A stretch of 64,000 nt of DNA from Chaetoderma sp. LZ-2023a (lineage: Eukaryota; Mollusca; Caudofoveata; Chaetodermatida; Chaetodermatidae). Position numbers and translations under genes: made by a program. The stretch covers positions 99,420,860-99,484,859 of the forward strand of contig CM067374.1 in the NCBI GenBank assembly GCA_034401795.1. The letters are read 5' to 3'. Below, one piece after another: positions 41,455 through 52,363 of this stretch. Under the pieces are notes generated by a model that did not search any database, was not told the origin of the DNA, and saw nothing but the letters and a program-made list of their open reading frames with translations. Position 1 is the stretch's first letter; each line of letters opens with the position of its first letter.

Positions 41455-42775
41455 TTCTAGGGCCAAGGGTCTGTGGTGCTCACCTGAACCATTAGCTTTT
41501 GGACCATTTGCATTTAAATAGATATGATAGATAATTTTCAGAAAATCTAAGATGGCCACCCAAAAAGTTGACCAATCAAAATACTGAATTGAAATTCTAG
41601 TCTACCTTGATGGGGTCGTAACTCTAGCCAAATATGGTTGAAATATGTCAAGCAACTAAGGAGAAGCAGCGTTTTGACAATTTCTGGTAAATTTTCATAA
41701 AATCTAAGATTTTCCACCCAACAAATCGATCAATCAAAATTCTGAATAGAATTTTTAGAGCCTACCACCATAGAATCCATTAGTGAAATTTGGTTGAAAT
41801 ATGACAAGCAGCTAAGGAGGAGTAGCAATTTGACAATTTCCAGTAGATTTTTCATAAAATCTCATATTTTTACCCAAAAAATTGATGAATCAAAATTCTG
41901 AATGGATGTTCTTAGAGCCTATGGCCATAGGATCCTTTCAGCCTAATTTCGTTAAAATCGGTCCCAAAAAATTGATGAATTCAAATTCTGTATGGAAATT
42001 CTAGAACCACAGGATCCTTTCCGCCAAATTTGGTTGAAATCGCTCAGAATGGTAAGAAGCAATTTGACAATTTCCGGTACATTTTTCATAAAATCTAAGA
42101 TTTTCACCCAAAAATTTGATGAATCAAAATTCTGAATGGAAATTCTGGAGCCTACAACCATTGGGTCCTTTCAGCCAAATTTGGTTGAAATCGGTCAAAA
42201 TCGTAAGGAGAAAAGAAGCATTTTGACAATTTATGGTACATTTTTCATAAAACCTAAGATTTTCACCCAAAAGTTTGATTAATCAAATCAAAGTTCTGGA
42301 AGGAAATTCTGAAGCCTACGACCATAGGGTCCTTTCAGCCAAATTTGGTTGAAATCGCTCATAAAGGTAAGAAGAAGCATTTTGACCATTTCCGGTACAT
42401 TTTTCATAAAATCTAAGATTTTTACCCAAAAAATTGATGAATCAAAATTCCAAATGGAAGTTCTGGAGCCGACGACCATTTGGTCCTTGCAGCCAAATTT
42501 GGTTGAAATCGGTTAAAATAGTAAGGAGAAGCATTTTAACAATTTCCGGTAAATTTTTAATAAAATCTAAGATTTTGACCCAAAAAATTGAGGAATCAGG
42601 ATTTCGAATGGAAATTCTGGAGCCTACGACCATAGGGTCCTTTCAGCCAAATTTGGTTGAAATCGGTCAAGTGGTTAATGAGGAGTAGAGTTTTAAAGCA
42701 AAAGTTGACGGACGACGGACAAATGGATGATGGACTGTCGCCACGGCACAAGCTCTTTGGGCCAGATGAGCTAAA
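41455..42775 (+). repeat. Tandem array of ~165 bp units, type 1
   Basis: About seven diverged units, each with CAATTTCCGGTA-ATTTTTCA, AAATCTAAGATTTT-ACCCA, GATGAATCAAAATTCTGAAT, GAAATTCTGGAGCCTA and CAAATTTGGTTGAAATCGGT. The array is bounded on the left by GGTGCTCACCTGAACC and on the right by GACGGACGACGGACAAATGG then GGGCCAGATGAGCTAAA, so the borders form an inverted repeat (AGCTCA-CTG / CAG-TGAGCT). Arrays with these borders are familiar from bivalve and other marine genomes. Confidence 0.8.
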
Positions 42776-42915
42776 GATTGAAATTTTCTTGAACAAATTT
42801 AAGCGTTAAAATTAAAAATATCCGGATTCATAATAGCCCCTGAAAATTAAAATTCCTTGATAGCACAATGTTACTGGTCAGCATTACACACAGCTTCTTT
42901 TAGAATGGCAGGTGA

Positions 42916-43290
42916 GCTTTAAGCCAGAAATATTATGCAATCAAGGCCTGTTTGATACAAAGAGGCTGTAACAAATATTATGCAATCAAGGCCTGTTTGA
43001 TACAGAGGCTGTAACAAATATTATGCAATCAAGGCCTGTTTGATACAAAGAGGCTGTAACAAATATTATGCAATCAAGGCCTGTTTGATACAAAGAGGCT
43101 GTAACAAATATTATGCAATCAAGGCCTGTTTGATACAAAGAGGCTGTAACAAATATTATGCAATCAAGGCCTGTTTGATACAAAGAGGCTGTAACAAATA
43201 TTATGCAACCAAGGCCTGTTTGATACAAAGAGGCTGTAACAAATATTATGCAATCAAGGCCTGTTTGATACAGAGGCTGTAACAAATGGC
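42916..43290 (+). repeat. 45-bp minisatellite, about 8 copies
   Basis: Unit contains AATCAAGGCCTGTTTGATAC and AGAGGCTGTAACAAATATTA; period 45, two units lack AAG and are 42 long. Because both periods are multiples of three, long repetitive frames exist on both strands; these are artefacts. Confidence 0.95.
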
Positions 43291-43376
43291 ATAGGGCACA
43301 AATGCAATCTTCATCATTTCTAGAATGATGTCTTTTTATAACCTTTTTTACCCTAGTTTCTTTTTTACCAAGACCT

Positions 43377-43578
43377 TTAACCCTTATCTCTGACCTCTTT
43401 AAATTTTCAAATTAAATTAAAAGATGACCTAGTGTTCATATTTAAACAAATTTGGTGGGAGATGTTGCTGCGGTAGACAGCAACATCTTCCTCCAAATTT
43501 GTTGAAAAATGTACACCAGTTTCTTTGCCTTTGACACAGTGAAAGATAGAATATTGACATCAGAGTGGTAAGGGTTAA
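43377..43578. repeat. Hairpin MITE, family C (copy 3), both ends visible
   Basis: TTAACCCTTATCTCTGACCT on the left, GACATCAGAGTGGTAAGGGT/TAA on the right. Core AAATTTGGTGGGAGATGTTGCTG / CAGCAACATCTTCCTCCAAATTT with centre CGGTAGA. Confidence 0.9.
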
Positions 43579-43775
43579 TGGTCGAATTTGATAATAAAAA
43601 AGACAAAAAAAGATTAGGTTATAGAACGTCAATTTGAGAAAAGTCTGTTATCGAACTAGACATTCCAGTTGTAAATTTTTTTAAAGAGAATCTCTTGTTC
43701 GGTAACAAATGGATAATCGTCAAGACGACTACAGAGGCTGGTTTACGGCTGACTGGACAATTAAATGGTTAAGAT
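43579..43775. repeat. Degenerate family A copy
   Basis: TCTGTTATCGAACTAGACATTCCAGTTGTAA, GGTAACAAATGGATAATCGT, CAGAGGCTGGTTTACGGCTG, ending AAATGGTTAA. Left arm missing. Confidence 0.65.
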
Positions 43776-44084
43776 GCTTCTAAAAAACACCACAAAATCT
43801 ACATTCACATTAAAAAAAATTATCGATCAGCTTCATTTGAGAGACAGCTTCCTGTAAAGTGTCTCTTGAGATGCCATTTATATTATACAGTACAGCTCAT
43901 GAATACATTATGACGATGCCAAAACAAAACAGAAACATTATTAAGTCCAAAATGATGCACAGTTGATTTTGTTTGGGAAACATGTTGTTTTATTTCTGAG
44001 ATGTATTGTATGACATGGCCCTCCAAGCAAGGTGAGCTAATACTCAGTAACTATGTAATGGTTAATCTGGTCAAAAGCGACCTC
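43776..44084. other. Partial family B2 flank; otherwise nothing
   Basis: GATTTTGTTTGGGAAACATG...TTTATTTCTGAGATGTATTGTA (43965-44015) matches the right flank of the B2 element at 33700 but has no hairpin beside it. Confidence 0.5.
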
Positions 44085-44462
44085 TGCAGTGGTTTTAATG
44101 AATGTCCATTTGCAAGCCAAGAGGAGACTATTTTTGAAAATTTACCACAACAATCTGTTATCGAGCCAGCCATCCCAGTGGTAAATATTCCAAAATCGTC
44201 CTCTCTTGGCCTGCAAATGGACATTCAATAAGCAAATATTTTGATTTTCCTGACCAAATTTGACCATTAACCCCAGAAAAAAAATTTTAAATCTGCCTAT
44301 TGAATGTCCATTTTCAGGCTAAGATAATACAATTTTTTTTTAATTATCACTGGAATTAGTCGTAAAATTTCAAAAATTCTATTCTCTTGGCCTGTAAATG
44401 GCCATTCCACAAGACCATGACAGAGGCCGGTTTGGGCCGGTATGACCATTAAAGGGTTAAAG
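44085..44462. repeat. Two family A hairpins back to back
   Basis: 44097-44282: GTCCATTTGCAAGCCAAGAG / CTCTTGGCCTGCAAATGGAC, with arms GCAAGCC/GGCCTGC varying together; ends ACCATTAACCCC. 44284-44462: GTCCATTTTCAGGCTAAGAT / ATTCTCTTGGCCTGTAAATG, centre deleted, ends CCATTAAAGGGTTAA. Confidence 0.8.
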
Positions 44463-44614
44463 GTTTAAGTTTCATAAATAGCTTCCTGGACGCCAGGCTT
44501 CTGTGGGTTAAAGCAGAATAGATGGATTTATTTCTAGATATGCCTCGCACTTTAGAATTGATTTGTCCTTTTGAAATCCGAAATTCAAGAATCTAAACTT
44601 CAAGGTAAACCTGT

Positions 44615-44935
44615 GATTAAGCTGTTGAATATTTTGAAACTAGTTTAACTGGGGGCTGTTGCTGCTATAGGCAGCAGCAGCTCCCAATTAAATTAGTTTC
44701 AAAATATTTAACAGAAATGTTTATTAAACTGTAAATTTGCCAAAGACATACAAGTCGAAACACATTCATGACAGACTTTTTCAATTCTGTTAGTCATGAT
44801 AGATCTGCGTCTGATGCCAGCTAACAAGTAACATATTTTAATTATGACACCAGAGCCGGAGTGACAGATCAGATCCCTCCATTGGTTAAATGAAAGATAG
44901 CATAATGGATCTACTGATGTGTTACTGTAATGTGT
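44615..44935 (-). repeat. Element D-like copy with family B hairpin
   Basis: Hairpin 44622-44714: CTGTTGAATATTTTGAAACT...AACTGGGGGCTGTTGCTGC / GCAGCAGCAGCTCCCAATTAAA. Right flank AATGTTTATTAAACTGTAAATTTGCCAAAG...ATACAA resembles 60970-61010 and, more distantly, 49380-49440, marking element D in inverse orientation. Arms share GGGG/CCCA-type changes. Confidence 0.65.
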
Positions 44936-45747
44936 CCCCATATATTTTTTACTTTGTTACCTCAAACCTTTATTTATTTATTTTTTAATTTATTTATTTA
45001 TAATTACTTACCTTGTCAAGCACACTTACATAGACAAAGGAATTTGTTACAAGTTATATCTAGGTACACCAATTAGTAAATTTTTCTTCGACTTATCGAT
45101 CGCTGACTGTCACTCGTATTTGTTCTTATTTGTTGAAATCTTGAAGAAATTTCCCTCCATAATAAATCAAATGGACTGCATTTCGCCATTGATCGGTCAT
45201 GGCGCAATGAACAAGAAATTCATTGGATTCATTTGATACAATCTGATCTTTGCCAAGAAAATGGCTTTAATTGATTGCTGCATAAAAGCAAAGAACGAAA
45301 ACTGAAGCGCTTTCTCTGAAGAAGCAAATCAATAATTCTGAGAATTTTTCTTACGTCGCTTAGATTACTAACAGAGCCCTCCTCGATGAATTGAACTAAT
45401 CTGTTCTCGGAGAAGCAAACGAAAGGCAATTTGCGTGATGGTGGACGAACAAATCATACAGATGGAGAAAGTGCAAGACAAGCTTCACAATTGTACAGTA
45501 CAGCTCAGAAATAACATAACATGTTTTCAAAAAGTGTGTGCGTGCGTGCGCGCGCATGCGTGCGTGTGTGTGGATATTCCACCTCCCCCATTTTATGGGG
45601 GAAGACCCATTTTATGGGGGAAGACTCCCTGACCCCTGCTAATGTCCCCTCACAGACCCTGTCCCCAAATCATCCCACCCACAATTATTACTTTAAATCT
45701 TATCCACTGTTAGTTAGTACAATTTTTAACATGATGCAAGAAATGCT
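44936..45747. other. Mostly featureless DNA with a GT/GC microsatellite
   Basis: Low-complexity TTTATTTATTTATTT near 44970-45000 and GTGTGTGCGTGCGTGCGCGC at 45534-45570. Short duplication ATTTTATGGGGGAAGA at 45590-45625. No gene found. Confidence 0.5.
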
Positions 45748-45840
45748 CTGTTGAATATTTTGAACATAATAGGATTGGAAGTCATTGCTGCCTTAGGCAG
45801 CATTGACTTCCGATCCAATTATGTTCAAAATATTCAACAG
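45748..45840. repeat. Hairpin, family B2
   Basis: CTGTTGAATATTTTGAACATAATAGGATTGGAAGTCA... and ...TGACTTCCGATCCAATTATGTTC...CAACAG around CTGCCTTAGGCAG. Arms pair over ~45 bases with few mismatches although both differ from standard family B. Confidence 0.9.
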
Positions 45841-46019
45841 TATGTGTTACGTTATTTCTGACTCGTACATGTACCTTTACCATGACAGCAAATACATAAA
45901 TCAGGATTTTGTCACCAAAGATGGAGGCCAATTAACCGTGGCTGCAAGATTTTGCGGTCTTAAAGAGCAACAGTTTCCTGCAGCAATATTTTTAATTAAA
46001 ATCCAGTTACCACATTAAA

Positions 46020-46314
46020 TTGAAATTCAATATTGCAGTCTTAATATTTATCAGTGTAACAATCAAAATGATTTTTTTATGAAGTCAAGCTTCGGCAGCA
46101 ATGTGCCATCCATTGATCCCTGCAACAAGCAGTTATAAATTAGTCACGTCCTATAATTGACTGACTGCGCAATTTGTAAGAGTATGAAGGTTAAAGGTGG
46201 TTTTCTTTTCAAAAAAGAAGCTTTGTGATCAGTCTACGGTTATAGTGCACAAGCACCACATAAGGAGCACTAATGTAAAATGTCAGGACTGCATGCTCAA
46301 GTAAATAGAGGCTT
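46020..46314. other. Non-coding stretch, nothing recognised
   Basis: No gene or repeat seen. Confidence 0.4.
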
Positions 46315-46600
46315 GTATTAACTATTAATGGCCAAATATGGTCAAAAGACTCAACTTTGTTATAGAAGATTTCAATTTGTAGATATAGAAGACTACTTTT
46401 GAAAAATTACCACTGTGATGACTGGCTCGGCCCTTTAACCCTCGATTTTTCTTGAAGAAAATTTCATTGGAACTGTTCATTGAAAATGTATTTTCTGTGG
46501 TAAATTTTCAAAAGGTATCTTGTTCTGCGAATGGACCGTTCCCAAAATGACTACAGAAACTGTTTTTGGCTGACATGAATGTTAGTGTTAATGTTAATTG
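46315..46600. repeat. Degenerate family A copies
   Basis: AGAAGACTACTTTTGAAAAATTACCACTG-TGATGACTGGCTCGG, then CCCTTTAACCCTCGATTTTTC (start of a second copy) and TTGTTCTGCGAATGGACCGT with GTTTTTGGCTGACATGAATG. Overlapping or nested remains; arms no longer pair. Confidence 0.6.
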
Positions 46601-46879
46601 CTAATCCACTTGACATTGAATTTTAACAAAATCCAACATCCTTTCATTATTCCCCTGGTAACCATATGTCCAAATAAAGCACTAATCAGATTGAGAGGTC
46701 ATGGATGTACGGACAAGAAGTTGCTGGGCTGATGTGCCAAGTTCTAAAGCAAAGTTGCAGTACTGCTGACCTTTGACCTAATGTCATCAATCCCATTGTA
46801 CTCCGGCCTCCCAGGACTATTAATCAGGTATCCAAGTGTATTTCCAATAGGGTTAGCCAATCCTAAAAAAATTCAGACT

Positions 46880-46968
46880 CAGAGAGCGCAGGAATCGATT
46901 GATCCCAACCCGGACAAAGCGTGGGTGGATCTTAGCTAGAGATGGGCAGGGCATAGCTAAAACTGCAT
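46880..46968 (+). repeat. Element D terminal fragment
   Basis: GATTGATCCCAACCCGGACA, GCGTGGGTGGATCTTAGCTA, GAGATGGGCAGGGCATAGCT/AAAACTG: the same 3' part as in 58345-58425 and, inverted, 49168-49240. Confidence 0.75.
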
Positions 46969-47900
46969 GGATTCCTCTATTCATTAAAGAATCTGGAATT
47001 AATTTGATCGAATGGCTTCCAGTAAAATTCTCTTCACTACAATAATGAAACATGCCTGGTGACACCACAGATCTCCAATCATTGTGATGAATGCTAGCTC
47101 ATAAGCGCATGAACATGATTACGTTCTCTTATCAAAATGACTCCTGAAAAAGCAATACTGTATATTATTTCTGCTATGGTTTCCATTTCATAAAATGATT
47201 TCATAGTGAGCAGAAAATCAAAACATGGCTGCCATTTGAATTGAGTAAAAACTATGGGAACTGCCTGTGTATTTTAATTTTTTTAAATCCAATACAGTAA
47301 GATGTTGATTGATCAAGATTGGAAAACGATATTAGGCAGACACGGTGAACGCATGTGATTTTCCACGTTACCACATTTTAGCTCAGCGAGATTTTGCTGA
47401 ACCATGATAACAACTCAAATCTTCTCACATGGTACCCATCAAGCAAATCAGTACAGAATATGTTTAGGCATTTCAAGTAATCAAGCAGAAACTATATTTT
47501 CACAAATTTAAAGTCTGTCAGTGGAGATAACTCTGGCATAATTGGAGAGATTTCACTGAAATCACATCATTATTATTTCCATATAATATATCAACTGTCA
47601 GTGTAGGGTCTGATTTCTTGTCAAGATTTCGGCTCTCAAGACAATTTCGAGAAATGGTTAGTTTTTTTAAGGGAAATAACTCACGCAAAGAAGGATGGAT
47701 TTCTTCAAAATGGAATCATAGCACTGCCTTTTGAAGTAACATATCCTGTGACAAAGGAATTGAGAGCATAGGGTCAAAACTCTTCCAGATCTGGCATGAA
47801 CAATACAACTTTGATTGATTTTAAGTATTTCAAAGAAGATACGTTTACATAGTTACAAAGTAACATCAGCTTCTTCTACCTGTTAGGCTATGCAGTCTGT

Positions 47901-48567
47901 GGCGGAAAACCATGGAGGAAAAGTACAATCCTGGGCTCACTGATTTGCAGTACTTCTGGCATTGCTGCACGCTGCATCATGGGGAAGATAGCTTTCCATT
48001 CTTTCTGGAAGCTATGGATTTGTAGATCAAAGATGTCCTTGATAAAAAGATTGTTTATACAATGCAACCTGCGCATTCTTGATGCTGTATAACTGTAACA
48101 GCTGGGCAGCTCCAAAGGCAGCTCTAGACAAGCTCGATGCCTGCTACCGCAAACACCCACGCACCATGAATGGACACTGATGGCCAGACATCATAATTTC
48201 CAATGATGCACTATACAATATGTGTAATATGTCGCTGCTGTCTGAAAAAGCCACCCAGCAAAGATGGTTCATGTTTAGCCATGTTCTAAGGATTCCAGAA
48301 GAGACACCAGCACAGATAGCCTTGGAATTCGCCCTACTCGGAGCCAGCATATACAAAGCCAGGAGAGGACGTCACTGCATAAATCTGCTAAGTGTGTTAC
48401 GAAGTGATCTCAAGAAAGCAGAACTCGGTACACTCAAGTCAAGAATGGACCTGAGGAAGTTAAGGATTTCGGCTGAGGACAAGACACATTGGATAAAAGC
48501 GAAGAAGGACTGATTGCAGCTGTAGGATGTTCTACTACTACAGCCACAGAATACAGTAATCATACAT
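47901..48567 (+). mobile_element. APE-type LINE 3' fragment (copy C), 11-bp target duplication
   Basis: Same family as 9464-14440: DALYNMCNMSLLSEKATQQRW, FSHVLRIPEETPAQIALEFA, RHCINLLSVLRSDLKKAELG and DKTHWIKAKKD then the AATACAGTAATCATACAT tail. ATGCAGTCTGT lies on both sides (47890-47900, 48568-48578). It is 5'-truncated to 667 bases and sits in the opposite orientation inside the CR1-like LINE, at its stop codon. A frame change separates 48160 from 48220. Confidence 0.9.
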
Positions 48568-49167
48568 ATGCAGTCTGTAGCAGGTCTTCACAATCTTCGA
48601 TAGCAACCGAATCCTGCACCGGTTGAACTGGTATGTGGGTGCGGACAGGCATGATCGGGGAATCGATCGTGTATGTTGTCAAGCTGTATTGTCTATCCAA
48701 CTTTGCTTTGAATGTGTTGATGGCGGGAGCTGTCACTACTGACTCTGGTGGACTGTTCCAGTGCTTTACCAATAGTATTGAAAAAAGGCATCCTGGTATC
48801 CATATTGAAACAATGATTCTGCACTTTGAAACATTGATCTCTTGTCCTGTCACCTTTGTTGAGGGGTAGAATGGCTTCATGGTCTATGTTGTACACATCT
48901 AGATATTTGTACACTTAAATTAGGTCACCCCTGTCTGTACACTAGGCGGAGCAGTTTGAGTGATCTGGGGCACTCTTGGTATGGCATTTGTTTGAGTCCT
49001 GGACCAAATTTCGTGGCTCGACGCTGAACATTCTCAAGTAGTTGGATGCCTTACTTGTAGAAAGGGGACCAGATAACACTGCCATATTCTAAGTGTGGTC
49101 GGACTAGGCTCTTTTACAACAGGGCAAATTTATTGGCTGCTATTTCTGCACCTTAAGGAATGGACCT

Positions 49168-49545
49168 TTCCATTTTAGCTATGCCCCACCCATCACTAGC
49201 TAAGCTCCACCCACACCTCGCTGTGTTTGGATTAATCGATCCCTGAATGCCCTAGCTATCAATTTCCTGAAAACTCTACAGGGAAGCTGTTGAATATTTT
49301 GTAACTAATTAGACTGGGTGCTGTTGCTGCCATAGGCAGCAACATCGCCCAGTCAAATTAGTTTCAAAATATTCAACAGAATATTTATTAAATAGTAAAA
49401 GCAAACAATTTGTACAACAGCCCATAGACCGTCATCAAATATGCGTTCGTGACGTACTTATCGACATCATTCATGACGTCATCCATTATGATGTCATTCT
49501 ACATACCGCGTAGATGATTATGACGTCATATGAAGGGTACATACT
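49168..49545 (-). mobile_element. Element D (~380 bp) with internal family B hairpin, in a LINE
   Basis: Inverse copy: TTTTAGCTATGCCCCACCCA, TAGCTAAGCTCCACCCACAC, the hairpin 49287-49379 (CTGTTGAATATTTT...AGACTGGGTGCTGTTGCTGC / GCAGCAACATCGCCCAGTCA...CAACAG), then TTTATTAAATAGTAAAGCAA-type sequence and several TGACGTCAT/ATGACGTCAT palindromic words to ~49530. LINE homology stops on the left side and resumes on the right, so the whole is one insertion. Matches 58050-58430 in the other orientation. Confidence 0.8.
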
Positions 49546-51190
49546 CTGGAAAGGTGAATTGTCTGCGTACACTTCTAGGTCCTCACAAGTGGTCTCTAGT
49601 ACAACTGTCTGATCACTTTCTCGCAAGCTGTATAGAAATTTATTGTTGGATCTGCCTATGTGCATAACTTTGTATTTACTTGAATTAAAACTGAGCTGCC
49701 ATGTAGCTGACCAATCTTTTTTTTCAGATCTTTTTTGAGTGCATCATGGTCAATTCTGGAGTTAACGCGAACGTACAGCCTGGTATTATCTGCAAATAGC
49801 TTGATCATACTTTATACTATTTCTGGTAAGTCATAAATGAAGCAGACGAAAGTACCGGTCCAAGGACACTGCCCTGTGGAATGCCGCTTAGCACTGGTGC
49901 CCAATTGGAGCATAAGCCACTGACGGATACCTGCTGCTTTCTGTTGCTTAAGAATAATATCGCTAGGTTTCATCGAAAACGAATCATGGCACTGCATATT
50001 GATATACTATGAATAGTTAAAAATATATGAGAATACCTTCAGAACTCTTGGAGATCTGGTCTGAAAATGACAATTTTGATGAATTTTACATTTTTCAGGT
50101 GAGATAACTCAGCAAATATTGACAGATTTTGCCGAAAAATGCAGAGGAATATCTTCAGGTGATACCAGTAACATTTACAAACTTTCTCAGGAATCGCACC
50201 TAAACTGTAGGAGTTGCCTTGACAAGAAATGATTAGAAGACAGACAGACAGATGGACTGGGAGATGCTGATCACTATATCATCCAAGAGTTCAGGCTAAT
50301 CCATTGGGAACTCTAGAGGTTGCATTGACAAGAAATGATTGTTAGAGATAGACGGAGAAACAGACATTTTGGACAGATGGATGGACATACAGGCATATGG
50401 ATATCACACGCACATCTTCAGGTGGTAATGATAACACTTACCAAGTTTCAAAAGAATCACAACTAAACTGTAGGAGTTGCGTTGACAAGAAATGATTGGC
50501 AGCAATGGACAGGAAGAGAAACAGATGAACATTCTGAACAGATGGGCAGACATACAGTCAGGGGGTAATGATTAGCTTTAACAAGAATTGTCACTAAACT
50601 GTATGAGGTGCATTGACAAGAAATGATTGAGAGATGGATGGAGACATTCTGGACAAATAGATGGACGTACAGGCATACTGATAGCATATGCACATCTTCA
50701 TGTGGTAATGATAACACTTCAAAAGAATCACAATAAAATTGCAGGAGTTGTATTGACATGAAATGATTGGCAGCGATGGACAGGAAGAGAGAAAGATGAA
50801 CATTCCGGACAGATGGGCATAGATACAGACATCTTGACAGCACAATGTACATTATCAGGTGGTAATGATAACACGTACCAAGTTTCATATGAATCACAAC
50901 TAAATTGTAGGAGGATTTTGTTGACAAGAAATGATTGGCAGCAAATGACATGCAGGGCGGATGGATGGACATTCTGGACAGATGGGCGGCCATACAGGCA
51001 ATCCAGATAGCACATGCACATCTTCAGGTGGCACTGATTAGCTTTAACATGTTTCAAAACAATTGTACCTAAACTATAGTAGATACATTGACAAAAGTGG
51101 ACAGATGGACAGATATATGATGATCACTATATCCCGTAATCTTGCAGACCGAGAAGATAAAAACCTGGATCTGGATAAGATCAAAGTCTG

Positions 51191-51192
<2 letters not shown>

Positions 51193-51253
<61 letters not shown>
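51193..51253. repeat. (TA)n microsatellite, ~30 units
   Basis: Pure alternating TA; the frames through it (poly-YI) are artefacts. Confidence 0.95.
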
Positions 51254-51256
<3 letters not shown>

Positions 51257-51384
51257 AAAATTTTAACACAGAAAATGGCGTGACCATTCACTAGGATTCC
51301 ACATGGTCGGGGAAATCCCAAAAATCTTTAAAATGTGACAAAAATGAGACATTGAGGATCTGCAAACCATGGTTGCTTTTGTTA

Positions 51385-51475
51385 CGTAAATTTTAAATTT
51401 TAGTTTCAAGCTACTGCTGTTTCAGACAACAACACATTTCAGTCAAATTAGTATGAAAATATTCAACAGCACACC
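51385..51475. repeat. Degenerate family B hairpin
   Basis: TTTAGTTTCAAGCTACTGCTGTTTCAGACAACAACACATTTCAGTCAAATTAG...AAAATATTCAACAG: right arm good, left arm eroded. Confidence 0.65.
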
Positions 51476-51938
51476 AATCAAAGAATTGGTACTTGCTCCG
51501 TGATTTAGAAAGCCTAAAGCCATTAATATACGATCAAATGATTTCTATGTCATACATGTGTATTATACACGATCATACAGCATCAGACATTGTTTGATGA
51601 GGCTACCAACCAGTGATAGCAACAAAATCACGTGATTTAAATCTCAGTATAGGATTGAATGTTTCATCAAACATGTTTTACGCGGTCTGATGAAAGTTGA
51701 GCATTGTCCAAGTTTTTGACGTGTATAATTCGACTTGCCAAAAGGTATGATACACGATCAAACATCGTCTGACTTTGTCGAATCATACATGCATAATCAT
51801 ACATGTTGGATCATTAATCATTGACTTAAGACAACAACAGCTCTCAGAAACAGCAATTCGAAAACGGACACAAGTTATTCTGCTACGATAAACTGAATAA
51901 CTATCATTGTACTTTCTCGGCCACACACTAATAGTCCA
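51476..51938. other. Non-coding stretch, nothing recognised
   Basis: Repeated words ACGATCA/CATACATG (TATACACGATCATACAGCATC, GATACACGATCAAACATCGT) hint at a minor diverged repeat. No gene. Confidence 0.4.
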
Positions 51939-52179
51939 TTAACCCGTTACTGGCTAAATTTGGTAAAGAAAATCAAACTATTTGCTTATTCAATGCCCAT
52001 TTACAGGCTAAGAGAAGACTATTTTTGTAAATTTATCACTGGAATGCCTGGCTTTCCTACGGAGCCAGTCATTCCAGTGGTATATTTTCTAAAAAAAGCC
52101 TTCTCTTAGTCTGCAAATGGACATTCCTCAAGACCACTGCAGAGGCTGGTTTTGCCCAGCCTTGTAATGAAAGTGTTAA
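51939..52179. repeat. Hairpin MITE, family A, both ends visible
   Basis: TTAACCCGTTACTGGCTAAA on the left and GTAATGAAAGTGTTAA on the right. Arms ACAGGCTAAGAGAAGACTAT / TTCTCTTAGTCTGCAAATGG meet at TCCTACGGAG. Lies ~185 bases downstream of the secreted-protein exon's donor. Confidence 0.9.
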
Positions 52180-52363
52180 GACAGATGGTATTTTAACCAC
52201 CCATCTTAAAGAACCACAATTTCTCTGCCGTCAAAAGGTCTTTTCCACATTCAATCGACCTGCCTTTAGAGACCATCTGCATAAAGAGACCACCTGTGTT
52301 TAGTGATCATCTACTGGTACTCATTAGCGATATATATCTAGACAGATTTTATTCTCTAGTTAC

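Larger units (their letters stand above)
47845..49990 (-). mobile_element. CR1-like LINE, interrupted by two later insertions
   Basis: Minus-strand ORF2. RT region near 49997-49812 (LFVCFINDLPEIV-like, reading TFVCFIYDLPEIV), LQIIPGCTF-like box to 49750, a W-x-x-x-F...Y-S-V-I-W block near 49090, and the C-terminus at 48914-48580: GDRTRDQCFKVQ, FQ/KHWNSPPESVVTAPAINTFKA. The coding end is EDLLQTA followed by TAG at ~47890 and a short 3' tail to about 47845. Split at 47901-48578 by an APE-type LINE and at 49168-49545 by element D. Frames are broken in several places. Confidence 0.75.
47385..51130. repeat. Diverged tandem array, type 2, split by LINEs
   Basis: Left part 47385-47870 begins TTTTAGCTCAGCGAGATTTT and has units with GGGAAATAACTCACGCAAAG and CAAAACTCTTCCAGATCTGG. 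The right part resumes after the LINE block at ~49990 with the same words (CAGAACTCTTGGAGATCTGG, GAGATAACTCAGCAAATATT), then from 50280 changes to ~140-185 base units: AAACTGTAGGAGTTGCGTTG, ACAAGAAATGATTGGCAGCA, GGACAGATGGGCAGACATAC and GGTGGTAATGATAACACTTA. Units alternate with GACAGA/GGACAG runs. No coding role; open frames across it are repetitive. Confidence 0.7.

Noticed and set aside
41952-42796. Frames with repeated DFNQIWLKGPYGRR
   Set aside because: Translation of the ~165 bp tandem units; period, not coding selection, keeps them open.
42986-43285. 99-codon minus and 80-codon plus frames with repeating LYQTGLDCIIFVTAS / MIQRGCNKYYAIKA
   Set aside because: They arise because the minisatellite period is a multiple of three; there is no start context or flanking exon.
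39719-43290. CRISPR-like regular repeats
   Set aside because: The 21-bp and 45-bp repeats are directly adjacent units without unique spacers, in animal DNA with introns and LINEs; they are minisatellites.
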